A DNA stretch of 9,806 nucleotides from an uncultured Bacteroidales bacterium (GTDB lineage Bacteria > Bacteroidota > Bacteroidia > Bacteroidales > WCHB1-69): positions 1-9,806 of the forward strand of contig CALECM010000046.1 in NCBI GenBank assembly GCA_937949745.1, written 5' to 3'. The position numbers and the translations under genes are program-made. The notes under the pieces are model-generated. The model saw only the letters and a program-made list of their open reading frames with translations, was not told where the DNA came from and searched no databases. The first letter of the stretch is position 1. The number at the start of each line of letters is the position of its first letter. This document shows positions 1-6,754 of the stretch, piece by piece.

Positions 1-44
1 GAGGCGTCTATTACTCACCCAAGAAGTTCCTTGCGCTATGAAAT

Positions 45-371
45 TTACCAGTCTGCATAATCTTTAAATCGTTGATTAAAATGTTCTCCGATTTTACTCA
101 ATTGCTCAATAAACACAAGTAGTAAGGCTTGTGCAGGCTCCAACATGCCGTCAGGAACAAAATTTGTTATTCCTTTTACCCTAATTTCATGCAGGTCTGG
201 AAGAAATTGGTCAAAATTGCCGTCTTCCTTATTTGAAAAATTATAATATTTTAAAAATGCTGCAATTTCCTCAGCCTGATGCAAAAGAGAATCGATGCTA
301 TTATCAATAACATGAATTTTTTTTGCATCACCTATTCTGTCTTTTCTATCTTTTTGGCTAAGGCTCTCCAT
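45..371 (-). CDS. eCIS-locus protein of 108 residues, possibly the N-terminal part of a larger baseplate protein
   Basis: The gene follows gp25 after an 18-base gap and starts at an ATG. The protein is charged and probably helical, with no signal peptide or membrane segment. Residues 19-57 contain a pattern (IHVIDNSIDSLL, then KYYNFSNKEDGNFDQFL) that I associate, from memory, with the N-terminus of very large eCIS baseplate-associated proteins, which read roughly like vDeRs..dLL..a......YYN....dGdW..F. Residues 81-108 (ALLLVFIEQLSKIGEHFNQ, then RFKDYADW) resemble a later helix of the same kind of protein, where a Tyr usually follows. Here a TAA follows the final Trp. It may be a compact stand-alone subunit, or a large gene interrupted by a stop or frameshift at the window edge. 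It probably acts at the baseplate, but the exact role is not established. Confidence 0.7.
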   Translation of the reverse strand: MESLSQKDRKDRIGDAKKIHVIDNSIDSLLHQAEEIAAFLKYYNFSNKEDGNFDQFLPDLHEIRVKGITNFVPDGMLEPAQALLLVFIEQLSKIGEHFNQRFKDYADW

Positions 372-389
372 AGATAATTAAATCTTAGT

Positions 390-806
390 TTATAAATTCG
401 TTCCTTCCTTAAAATAGAAAGGATACACCATGTTACTTCTGGTATTTGTTAGTCTAACCGTATATTCCATGTTTATCCACAAAATTCCTTCCAGGGGATC
501 TTTTATTTCCACTTCCACTTTTTCCAAAGTAATCCTCGACTCAAAGTAGAGTATGGATTTTCTGATACATTCCCTTATTAATGTTCTGGTAGATAAATCC
601 ATTTTTTCAAAAACCCATCTGTTTATATGGGAACCATATTCCATATCAGGGATTCTTTCTCCGGGAATTGTAGAAAAAAGTACAACAAGACTTTGACGAA
701 TATCTTCTTCATAACCCACAGTTTCAACTCCCGCTTTTTTTATAAAAGAAGGAGGAAAAGCCCACCCTACGCCCAGAAATGATTTGTTATTTTCTCTATA
801 TTCCAT
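390..806 (-). CDS. gp25-like baseplate wedge protein (Pvc9/TssE-type lysozyme-like fold family)
   Basis: This 138-residue protein matches the GPW/gp25 family in length and pattern. It has a Gly/Phe-rich N-terminus with GVGWAFPPSF at 12-21, the family core TIPGERIPDMEYGSHINRWV at 46-65 followed by FE, and the helix-strand stretch LIRECIRKSILYFESRI at 76-92. In contractile tails gp25 sits in the inner baseplate wedge and seeds sheath assembly through a handshake with sheath chains. The position normally read as Glu-Pro-Arg is Glu-Ser-Arg (residues 89-91), so the Pro is lost while both charged residues remain. The gene lies 71 bases after the PAAR gene, the longest gap in the baseplate half of the operon. 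Family membership is secure; the exact contacts are inferred from homologues. Confidence 0.93.
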   Translation of the reverse strand: MEYRENNKSFLGVGWAFPPSFIKKAGVETVGYEEDIRQSLVVLFSTIPGERIPDMEYGSHINRWVFEKMDLSTRTLIRECIRKSILYFESRITLEKVEVEIKDPLEGILWINMEYTVRLTNTRSNMVYPFYFKEGTNL

Positions 807-877
807 TTTTCAGTTAAATCCTGTTTTGATATTATTTTCCGTATTCAAGACGAAGGTCTATGTTTATATCAATTTAT

Positions 878-1180
878 TTATCCTCCAATTATTACCGTTG
901 GGCAACCAACTACAATTGAACCGCCATGAGCACAGTTATCGCCCATTCTTGCTGCAGGTTTTCCGCCAATCATTACGGTGGAGGATCCTTTTACGACAGA
1001 ATCGGGAGGTCCCGTACAAATGCAAACATCACCCATAACGGCTGCCGGTAATCCGCCAATTAGAACCGTTGGCGCACCGGGCCCGATGATTGGGCCGCCC
1101 ACATGCGGAATTGGCGACGGAACGGCCGGTGTTTGCATGGGACAAGTATGCATATCTGTAATTCTTGCTGCGATCGGCAT
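878..1180 (-). CDS. PAAR-domain spike-tip protein (Pvc10-like)
   Basis: A 100-residue PAAR protein with the characteristic Gly/Pro-rich repeats: VGGPIIGPGAPTVLIGGLPA at 27-46, STVMIGGKPAARMGD at 67-81 and CPTVIIGG at the C-terminus. Each ends in an IGG turn typical of the stacked beta-hairpins that form the pointed cone. Candidate metal ligands are His11, Cys13, His26, His85 and Cys93, with further cysteines at 53, 55 and 83. Known PAAR tips bind one zinc through His and Cys near the apex. The protein caps the beta-helix of the VgrG-type spike encoded six bases upstream. There is no C-terminal toxin or N-terminal extension, so it is a bare structural tip and not an evolved effector. Confidence 0.95.
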   Translation of the reverse strand: MPIAARITDMHTCPMQTPAVPSPIPHVGGPIIGPGAPTVLIGGLPAAVMGDVCICTGPPDSVVKGSSTVMIGGKPAARMGDNCAHGGSIVVGCPTVIIGG

Positions 1181-1186
1181 AATTTT

Positions 1187-2980
1187 TTAATTTATCATCA
1201 CCATTGCACCTTTTACAACTGTTTGTCCGGAAGCATTAAGTTCGGCTTTCGCATTTCCTTTTAAGGAAAGTTCCATATCCGCACCAACTTTAACATTCAT
1301 GCCCTTGAGTTGAAGGTCGCTTTTTGCTTTCATATCCAATTTTGCTCCGGCATCTATGATGATGTTTGTTTGTGCTTTTAAGGTAAGATCTTTTGCTGAC
1401 TCGATAATTATTCCGCTGTCATTCATTATAATTTTATTACTATTTTGATCAACCAGCTGAATTCCTTTGTTTTCGTCACTTAGGGTAACCATATTTTTTC
1501 CGGGCGTTTGAATAGTGATAATTTTTTTCTCTTCTTCAAACTCAATCCGCATATTTGATTTTGTAGTTATTGACCGGATTGTATTATCCGTTGTCAATTC
1601 ATCAACAGGTTTTTGTTTGCTGCTGTATAAACTACCCAAAATAACCGGCTGACAGGGATCTTCATTGAAAAAACCAAGTATAACTTCATCGCCGATATCA
1701 GGAATAAAAAACGCTCCGTAATTGCTGCTGGCCCAAAAATTAGAAAGCCGGGCCCATATCGTATTAATTTCGCATCCTAAAATGGAAAATTCTACTTGTA
1801 TTCTATTTTCTTTGGCAGGATCTTCATCAATTTTTGTAATTTTTCCGATATGTAAACCTTTTATTCCGGGTAAAAATCCCGAAGCGGGCGGGGCTACAAC
1901 ATCCGGTTTATCCGTAATATTCTCAAATGATAATCCCAATCCGGCAGTGGTAATCCAATCACCGTTTTTTATTTCATGCTCAACATAGCCAATATATGCA
2001 ATGCCGTTAAATCGTTTGCCAAAACCTTCCAATTCTATGGTTCCACCATGTCCTGCTTTTGCATTTCCCTGAAACTTACAATAGCCCAAAATTCTGGAAA
2101 TTCCGGCTTTAAGCCTCTGCGAATCCGCCCATGCCTGTAATGCCGATTCTTCTGCGTACATATCGGTTTGAAGAATCATGGTTTCATTTCCGACGGCTTC
2201 CGACAATTCACCCACACTATCCGAACCCTGATCATTTAATGACGGAGATACGCCATCTACCGAAACTGTTTTCTGGCTTGCCGGGTCCCATGCAACAGCC
2301 CTGAATCCGGCTAATTGTTCGGAAGCGGATAATTCTCCATGAAACTCAATAAGGTCGATCCCATAAGTAACTTTCAATTTCGGGGTTGCCGATAAATCCG
2401 GTTTTTTAACATATATGTTTTTCCCTTCGGTAACTATGACAAATCCATTGGCATCAGCGCGAGATAAAACAAAATCCCAATCCGAACAATAGTATTGCAC
2501 CAAATTATGGTATTGAGTATTTGTAGCATCCACGGAAGGTATTAAATCAGAATAATGCCCTAAAATAGTTTGAATGGCCTGACTTTCTTTTTTATTGGAG
2601 AAAACATTATTTTTCCGTGTCAAAGTGGTCAGGTAAGCATAATCCCGGCATTCAATTTCCAAATAAGAATTTTCATTATCACCAAGTACTACTTTATGTG
2701 TGATGATAATTCCTTCGAAAACCGGATTCTCATCTTCTTCATATCCGGCTTCGATGCGAATTTTTTTTCCGACAGCAAAAGTATCATCTTCACTTTCGGG
2801 AATATTTTCATTAGATATATCTCCCGCTTCAAAGATAAGCGTTGCTTTACCTATCTTATTAACTGATTTATAAATATATACAGAAATCAACCCGAAAATA
2901 CTATCGGAAATAGGATTTCCATCGCTAAAAACGGATATCCTTACAACCCCGTCTGCATTTTTATTTACTGAATCAGGCAC
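1187..2980 (-). CDS. VgrG-type spike protein (gp27-gp5 fusion, Pvc8-like)
   Basis: This 597-residue protein forms the trimeric central spike and baseplate hub. Residues 1-360 resemble the gp27/phage late control D hub, including YLEIECRDYAYL near 106-117 and YYCSDWDFVLSRADANGFVI near 163-182. Residues 375-450 form the gp5 OB-fold domain, with HIGKITKIDEDPAKENRIQV and later IPDIGDEVILGF and QPVILGSLY. Residues 470-597 are a repetitive beta-rich tail (KDLTLKAQTNIIIDAG, KLDMKAKSDLQLKG, VKVGADMELSLKG) expected to wind into the spike beta-helix that receives the PAAR tip. No lysozyme or effector domain is fused. The start is GTG, within the last codons of the LysM gene (8-base overlap), and no nearby ATG exists in frame. 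The overlap suggests translational coupling. Confidence 0.93.
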   Translation of the reverse strand: MPDSVNKNADGVVRISVFSDGNPISDSIFGLISVYIYKSVNKIGKATLIFEAGDISNENIPESEDDTFAVGKKIRIEAGYEEDENPVFEGIIITHKVVLGDNENSYLEIECRDYAYLTTLTRKNNVFSNKKESQAIQTILGHYSDLIPSVDATNTQYHNLVQYYCSDWDFVLSRADANGFVIVTEGKNIYVKKPDLSATPKLKVTYGIDLIEFHGELSASEQLAGFRAVAWDPASQKTVSVDGVSPSLNDQGSDSVGELSEAVGNETMILQTDMYAEESALQAWADSQRLKAGISRILGYCKFQGNAKAGHGGTIELEGFGKRFNGIAYIGYVEHEIKNGDWITTAGLGLSFENITDKPDVVAPPASGFLPGIKGLHIGKITKIDEDPAKENRIQVEFSILGCEINTIWARLSNFWASSNYGAFFIPDIGDEVILGFFNEDPCQPVILGSLYSSKQKPVDELTTDNTIRSITTKSNMRIEFEEEKKIITIQTPGKNMVTLSDENKGIQLVDQNSNKIIMNDSGIIIESAKDLTLKAQTNIIIDAGAKLDMKAKSDLQLKGMNVKVGADMELSLKGNAKAELNASGQTVVKGAMVMIN

Positions 2981-3623
2981 GACGTGAAATTTTAGGGAAC
3001 ATCAATTTGGTTCCGGGTTTAATATTTCTAAAACCTGTAATTCCGTTAAATTCAGCGACATCTTTACAGTAGGAAAAATCCCCGTAAATTTTATTACACC
3101 AGAAAGCGATAGTTTCACCTTCTTTCAATATGATATAATGAGATAAATCAGGGGAAGATTTCTGGGCTTTTTTAACTTCTTCATACCTTTCGATATAACC
3201 TGAAAACGATACCGAGATTTTTACCCGCAAAGGATTGCCTTCAGGACTAAATAATGTATAATCATATTTTAAAGACTCTAAACCACAATAAAAGACTATT
3301 GTTCCCCAACTAATTTGCAGTAGATTCGGTTTATGGGTTTCCCCTTTTATTTTATATACGACATCTTCAAATTTCTCTACAGTCTGATGGAGGTCTTCTG
3401 TTGTAGTATAAGCTATTCCGGTAGAATCCAGAATAAAATCAAAACTTAATGTGGTAGGTCCATGTTTATAATATTTCGTTACTTCTTCGGATGAACCCTT
3501 AACTTTGTCTGTTGTGTATTCTATACTCTTAGTGAAATTAAGAGATGTCGGATTAATCTTTAGAGTGAAAGAATTCCCATTTCCAGTTATAGGCATTATT
3601 TTCATTTTTATTAATCCGCTCAT
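2973..3623 (-). CDS. LysM-containing baseplate/tube-initiator protein (Pvc7-like)
   Basis: A 216-residue protein with two parts. Residues 7-150 form a beta-rich domain resembling tube or tube-initiator proteins of contractile tails (SFTLKINPTSLNFTKSIEYT at 18-37, GPTTLSFDFILDSTG at 55-69, LLQISWGTIVFYCGLESLKY at 101-120). Residues 161-211 form a LysM-like module (IILKEGETIAFWCNKIYGD, then VAEFNGITGFRNIKPGTKLM). In PVC- and Afp-type particles the LysM protein sits between the hub and the first tube ring and contacts the gp25 wedge, so the LysM probably acts as an assembly joint and not a peptidoglycan binder. It starts two bases after the DUF5908 gene stops, and its TGA overlaps the start of the spike gene. 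A second in-frame Met at residue 7 is an alternative start. Confidence 0.9.
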   Translation of the reverse strand: MSGLIKMKIMPITGNGNSFTLKINPTSLNFTKSIEYTTDKVKGSSEEVTKYYKHGPTTLSFDFILDSTGIAYTTTEDLHQTVEKFEDVVYKIKGETHKPNLLQISWGTIVFYCGLESLKYDYTLFSPEGNPLRVKISVSFSGYIERYEEVKKAQKSSPDLSHYIILKEGETIAFWCNKIYGDFSYCKDVAEFNGITGFRNIKPGTKLMFPKISRRA

Positions 3624-3625
3624 CT

Positions 3626-3784
3626 TTATCTTTCTTTTTTAATAGTTTTATACAATGTCTTTTCCTGTTTTAATTCCCTGATGATTGAGGTTTTAAGATT
3701 CCTGACCATCTCGTGAGATAGTCTTTCGGTACTTTTCTTTTCCACTGTAGTTCTTACTATAATTTCTTTAATAACAATACTCAT
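3626..3784 (-). CDS. DUF5908 family small protein (52 residues)
   Basis: This is a short gene of 52 codons beginning MSIVIKEIIVRTTVEKK and ending TIKKER. The start, a beta-like run of Ile/Val ending in Lys-Glu-(Ile/Leu)-x-Val-(Arg/Lys), followed by a charged helix with several Arg and Lys residues, is the pattern I know for DUF5908. That family occurs in Bacteroidota eCIS loci between the second tube gene and the LysM gene. The role is unknown; size and position suggest an assembly chaperone or a small baseplate subunit. Its ATG overlaps the stop of tube gene 2 as ATGA, and it ends two bases before the LysM gene starts. Such tight packing supports it as a real, translationally coupled gene. 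Confidence 0.85.
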   Translation of the reverse strand: MSIVIKEIIVRTTVEKKSTERLSHEMVRNLKTSIIRELKQEKTLYKTIKKER

Positions 3785-4290
3785 CGTTGTCTAATTAATT
3801 TGGTATAAGAAAATTCTAAATTTTCAATAAGAACACTATTTTTTTCAGAATCAAGCGGGTCCAGTTCCCACTTCACAGGAAAAGCATTCTGGCAAGTCCA
3901 TGTTGCCATAGTTTGTCCATCGGCATTTAATAAACTAACTAAAATATCTTTGGTTTTTATAGCATCAAATTTAACTCCTTCAATAATATCCCTAATCCAA
4001 AGAACGTCATTATATTTAGTGGTTCTCAATGCACGTTTTAGAATTAAGTTACCATGTTTGATTTGCCTGGGAAGCTTATGGACATACTCATTTAATCCAC
4101 CTTCAGAAAATTCTTCCAATTCTATTTCGGTTGACAGTCCGGAAACTTCTTTAAATGCAAGTTGCAAATTTTGAAGAGTTACCTGAAAATAGAAAGCAAC
4201 AGGCAGATTCCAATATCCGTCCGATTGTCTGGATTGATTTTGTTTGGTTTGTCCTACAGGTAATGGAGGAGGTGCTGGAATATCACTCAT
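3781..4290 (-). CDS. Inner tube protein 2 (gp19/Hcp-like, Pvc5-type)
   Basis: A 169-residue member of the phage tail tube (T4 gp19-like) family. Conserved tube motifs are AFYFQVTLQ at 32-40, AFKEVSGL at 45-52, the HKLPRQIKHGNLILKRAL loop and strand at 71-88, and ILVSLLNADGQTMATWTCQN at 116-135. Compared with tube protein 1 it has an extra N-terminal stretch of about 20 residues, rich in Pro and Gln (IPAPPPLPVGQTKQNQ), likely flexible. In PVC and Afp, paralogous tube proteins of this type make up the baseplate-proximal rings that adapt the main tube to the spike complex; I infer the same role here. It follows a terminator-like hairpin, and its TGA overlaps the ATG of the DUF5908 gene. Confidence 0.9.
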   Translation of the reverse strand: MSDIPAPPPLPVGQTKQNQSRQSDGYWNLPVAFYFQVTLQNLQLAFKEVSGLSTEIELEEFSEGGLNEYVHKLPRQIKHGNLILKRALRTTKYNDVLWIRDIIEGVKFDAIKTKDILVSLLNADGQTMATWTCQNAFPVKWELDPLDSEKNSVLIENLEFSYTKLIRQR

Positions 4291-4307
4291 CTTAAAATAA
4301 GATTAAA

Positions 4308-4343
4308 AAATAGAAAGTCAAATCACTATTCGACTTTCTATTT
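4308..4343 (-). terminator. Terminator-like hairpin between the two tube genes (candidate attenuator)
   Basis: A perfect 12-bp inverted repeat with arms 4308-4319 (aaatagaaagtc on the plus strand) and 4332-4343 (gactttctattt), separated by a 12-base loop. In the direction of transcription the second arm runs into T residues (complement of 4305-4310). The stem has only 3-4 G-C pairs, so it would be a leaky terminator or a 3'-end stabilising hairpin. It lies wholly between the stop of tube gene 1 and the start of tube gene 2. The structure is seen in the sequence; the regulatory function is inferred. Confidence 0.6.
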
Positions 4344-4354
4344 ATGGTTAATAA

Positions 4355-4810
4355 TTATCCGTTTGCAATGGTTAACCCCTCATGAGCAATTTCCATTGTT
4401 TCCACTGCTACCTCATTCCCATCAGATTTCATATCAGTTCCGGTAATTTTGGTAGGCCAGGCATTTTTTAACGTCCATACCATCGTCGGGCTTCCCTCTT
4501 CATCCAGCAAACTGATCGTAACCGCTTGTCTTTCTACTATATTCATCTTGATTTTGTTGAACCAATCCCAAAATTTATTATCCCCTTTAAATATACCTTT
4601 TTTCAGGGTAACATTTCCATACTTTTTGATCCCGGGCATTTTGATAGTGGTAAAATCTTTGCTGTTTCCATGTCTGTATTCAATCACCTGCGCTTCTATA
4701 TCTAATCCCGACACTTCCTGAAATGTAGCTTCGGATAGGTCGTTATCCACTTTAACCGTAAAATAAAATTTCGGTAAGGGCCATACATTATCTTGTTTTT
4801 CTCCTGCCAT
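4355..4810 (-). CDS. Inner tube protein 1 (main tube, gp19/Hcp-like, Pvc1-type)
   Basis: A 151-residue phage tail tube family protein of the usual length. It shows KFYFTVKVDNDLSEATFQEV at 14-33 leading into SGLDIEAQVIEYRHG, then the well-conserved TIKMPGIKKYGNVTLKKGIF at 55-74, AVTISLLDEEGSPTMVWTL at 96-114, and NEVAVETMEIAHEGL near the C-terminus. Such proteins stack as hexameric rings to form the inner tube propelled by sheath contraction, and the tube lumen can hold payload. Its position directly after the sheath gene, and its freedom from an N-terminal extension, make it the likely main tube subunit, needed in hundreds of copies. It starts at an ATG after a 106-base gap and is followed by the hairpin at 4308-4343. 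Confidence 0.94.
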   Translation of the reverse strand: MAGEKQDNVWPLPKFYFTVKVDNDLSEATFQEVSGLDIEAQVIEYRHGNSKDFTTIKMPGIKKYGNVTLKKGIFKGDNKFWDWFNKIKMNIVERQAVTISLLDEEGSPTMVWTLKNAWPTKITGTDMKSDGNEVAVETMEIAHEGLTIANG

Positions 4811-4916
4811 AATATTTTTATTTAAGTTGAAAAATGAAGTTAATTTCGTTTCAATTCATCTTTCATAATTTGTATTTATATGATTATATTTTGCATTTTA
4901 AGTTTTGGTTCCGGAT

Positions 4917-6737
4917 TTAGCTTTTCTGCATTTGCTGCTGGAATGTAATTTCAATAAATTCTGTAGGACGGGTAATAGCGACCAAAACGGTTACCCGCAA
5001 AATTCCTTCGAGAATATCCTCAGGGGTCATTGTCTCTCCCAGTCCCACATGAACGCTATATGCATCATCTGGTGTGGATCCGGCTAATCCGCCACGTTTC
5101 CAGATCCCATTCAAGAAATTCCCGATCATGCTCTTCATATTGACCCATGTATTAGCATCATTTGGATCAAAAACATAAGCTTTTGCAGCATTTTTTATGG
5201 ATTCCTCGAGCATTATCATAGTACGGCGCACATTAATATATCGCCAATCCAAAGAATTACCATCTAATGTTCTTGCGCCCCACACTTTTATGCCTTCACC
5301 CGTAAAAAAACGAATGGCATTAATAGCTTTTCCGTTTACAGGAACATTCAAATCTTCCTGTTCATCATGACAAATACTAACTGTAGAACTTTCGACGGCG
5401 GCAATACTGACATTTGCCGGAGCTTTCCATACGCCTTTGGTATTATCAACCATTGTGTATATACCTGCCATCGCTGCAGAAACGGGCAACCGATTAAGAA
5501 TCCTGGTCATCTCTTTAATCGTTTCCCTGTATAAAGCACTCATCTTGAATAAAACTTTGTGTGCCATTGAATTTTCCTTTTCAACCTCTTTTGATTCCGT
5601 ATCTCCGCCAGATCCTATTTCTTTAAAAATTCTTTCCGTAAGGTTATCTATACCTTCTTCTGCGGGATCTTTAAGGATTTCTTCGGCTAAGACATTTAGA
5701 ATATTATCTGGAATATCCTTTAAAGCACTGTCTGAGGATTCGACCGTCACCCGTAAAAGTTTTTGGAGTTCTTCTCCCGGAAGTTTTTTAAGTTCTTCTT
5801 CCGAAGAATTATTCAACATACCTTCCAGAAGTCTTCTCAAGTCATCTTTAGAAATGGCCCCATCCGATATATTTTCTACTCCATTATTTTTGAGAAGAAC
5901 AGCTATGTATTTTTCAATTTCTCCTCTCTTGATTTTATTCTTATCTTCCTCTACCCCATCAATATTTTCCACCATTTTAGGAATTTCTTCCAGAAGGCTT
6001 TCTTTAAGCAGTGGTGCAAAATCATTAAATTTATTGATGTTGCTGAAGTTTAAATCACTTTCTGATATTATGGTAGTATTTAACCAGGGATAGTATGCGG
6101 CTCCGTAGCTCAAAAAGTTACTACCAATACCTTCTCTAAAATTATTGATTGTTTCTTTACCCTCTTTATATCCTTCAAAAACATCCAATACGGCAAAACG
6201 GTTTTGCATCTTATAGCCGCAATGACTGAGCATTTCCTGTTGAACTTCATAACACTCGGAAGCTTTTTCTAAATTAACAAGTTCCGGAATAACCACCATG
6301 GTAGGTTCTTGTTCCTTTTCCAATGGTTTTATACCATTAAGCAAATCTTCTTTTTTAATACCTTCATCAGAATAATTACCCACGGAAACGATATAACATG
6401 CTCCTCCTCCATTGGAAAAAAACAGAAGCATATTGTAATAAAAAGAAAATTTATCGGTACGTGCTATACTGTAATTTTTCTTGTATGCAGAAATCTTATG
6501 GTATCCGGCTGCTCCCTCTGCGACATCAAATTTCGGTGCAGGTGCTTCTCCGAAAAATGTCCTGTATTCCGACATTGATGTAATACGTGTAGGTTTATTC
6601 TTCAGCGACTTGTTATCTTTTTCAGCTTTTTCAGTATATCCGATAAAAGCAGGGACGGCCGTTGCGGCCTCCACTACCGAATTAGGGAATGCGTTTTTTT
6701 CAACGACATAAACTCCAGGTGTTTTCATTACTGCCAT
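4917..6737 (-). CDS. Contractile tail sheath protein with a large helical insertion
   Basis: A 606-residue sheath protein (start chosen at the ATG giving MAVMKTPGVYVVEKNAF; an upstream TTG in frame is unlikely). Residues 1-220 contain the N-terminal handshake strand and the first sheath domain (VPAFIGYTEKA, then a substrate-like GYHKISAYKKNYSIA region). Residues about 418-606 form the strongly conserved C-terminal sheath domain (MAGIYTMVDNTKGVWKAPAN, VWGARTLDGNSLDWRYINVR, GLGETMTPEDILEGILRVTV) ending in strand ITFQQQMQ. Between them, about residues 227-392, lies an acidic, helical insertion with degenerate repeats, probably surface-exposed on the sheath. PVC particles use several sheath paralogues, whereas only one is present here. 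Contraction of this polymer powers injection. The single-chain sheath argues against a classical TssB/TssC type VI system. Confidence 0.95.
   Translation of the reverse strand: MAVMKTPGVYVVEKNAFPNSVVEAATAVPAFIGYTEKAEKDNKSLKNKPTRITSMSEYRTFFGEAPAPKFDVAEGAAGYHKISAYKKNYSIARTDKFSFYYNMLLFFSNGGGACYIVSVGNYSDEGIKKEDLLNGIKPLEKEQEPTMVVIPELVNLEKASECYEVQQEMLSHCGYKMQNRFAVLDVFEGYKEGKETINNFREGIGSNFLSYGAAYYPWLNTTIISESDLNFSNINKFNDFAPLLKESLLEEIPKMVENIDGVEEDKNKIKRGEIEKYIAVLLKNNGVENISDGAISKDDLRRLLEGMLNNSSEEELKKLPGEELQKLLRVTVESSDSALKDIPDNILNVLAEEILKDPAEEGIDNLTERIFKEIGSGGDTESKEVEKENSMAHKVLFKMSALYRETIKEMTRILNRLPVSAAMAGIYTMVDNTKGVWKAPANVSIAAVESSTVSICHDEQEDLNVPVNGKAINAIRFFTGEGIKVWGARTLDGNSLDWRYINVRRTMIMLEESIKNAAKAYVFDPNDANTWVNMKSMIGNFLNGIWKRGGLAGSTPDDAYSVHVGLGETMTPEDILEGILRVTVLVAITRPTEFIEITFQQQMQKS
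5616..5807 (-). repeat. Degenerate 23-24-residue protein repeats inside the sheath insertion
   Basis: Within the sheath insertion three units can be aligned by eye: SSEEELKKLPGEELQKLL, SSDSALKDIPDNILNVLAEE and the shorter PAEEGIDNLTERIFKEI. Leu or Ile recurs at matching positions (the first Leu of each unit is 23 and 24 residues from the next), as does a Leu/Ile-Pro pair in the first two. The pattern suggests a helical-hairpin repeat array. The DNA itself is too diverged to count as a nucleotide repeat. Confidence 0.5.
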
Positions 6738-6754
6738 AAAAATCAATTTAATTA

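Noticed and set aside
826..872. 7-bp inverted repeat (ttgatat / atatcaa) between the PAAR and gp25 genes
   Set aside because: The 33-base loop and all-weak stem make it likely to be chance in AT-rich sequence.
5437..6093. Long open frame on the plus strand opposite the sheath insertion, Ser/Ile/Leu-rich
   Set aside because: It is the antisense shadow of the acidic helical insertion; the minus strand encodes a clear sheath protein, and the plus product has low complexity and no recognisable domain.
6738..6746. Sheath start from a TTG three codons upstream
   Set aside because: An ATG giving MAVMKTPGVYV matches the usual sheath N-terminus.
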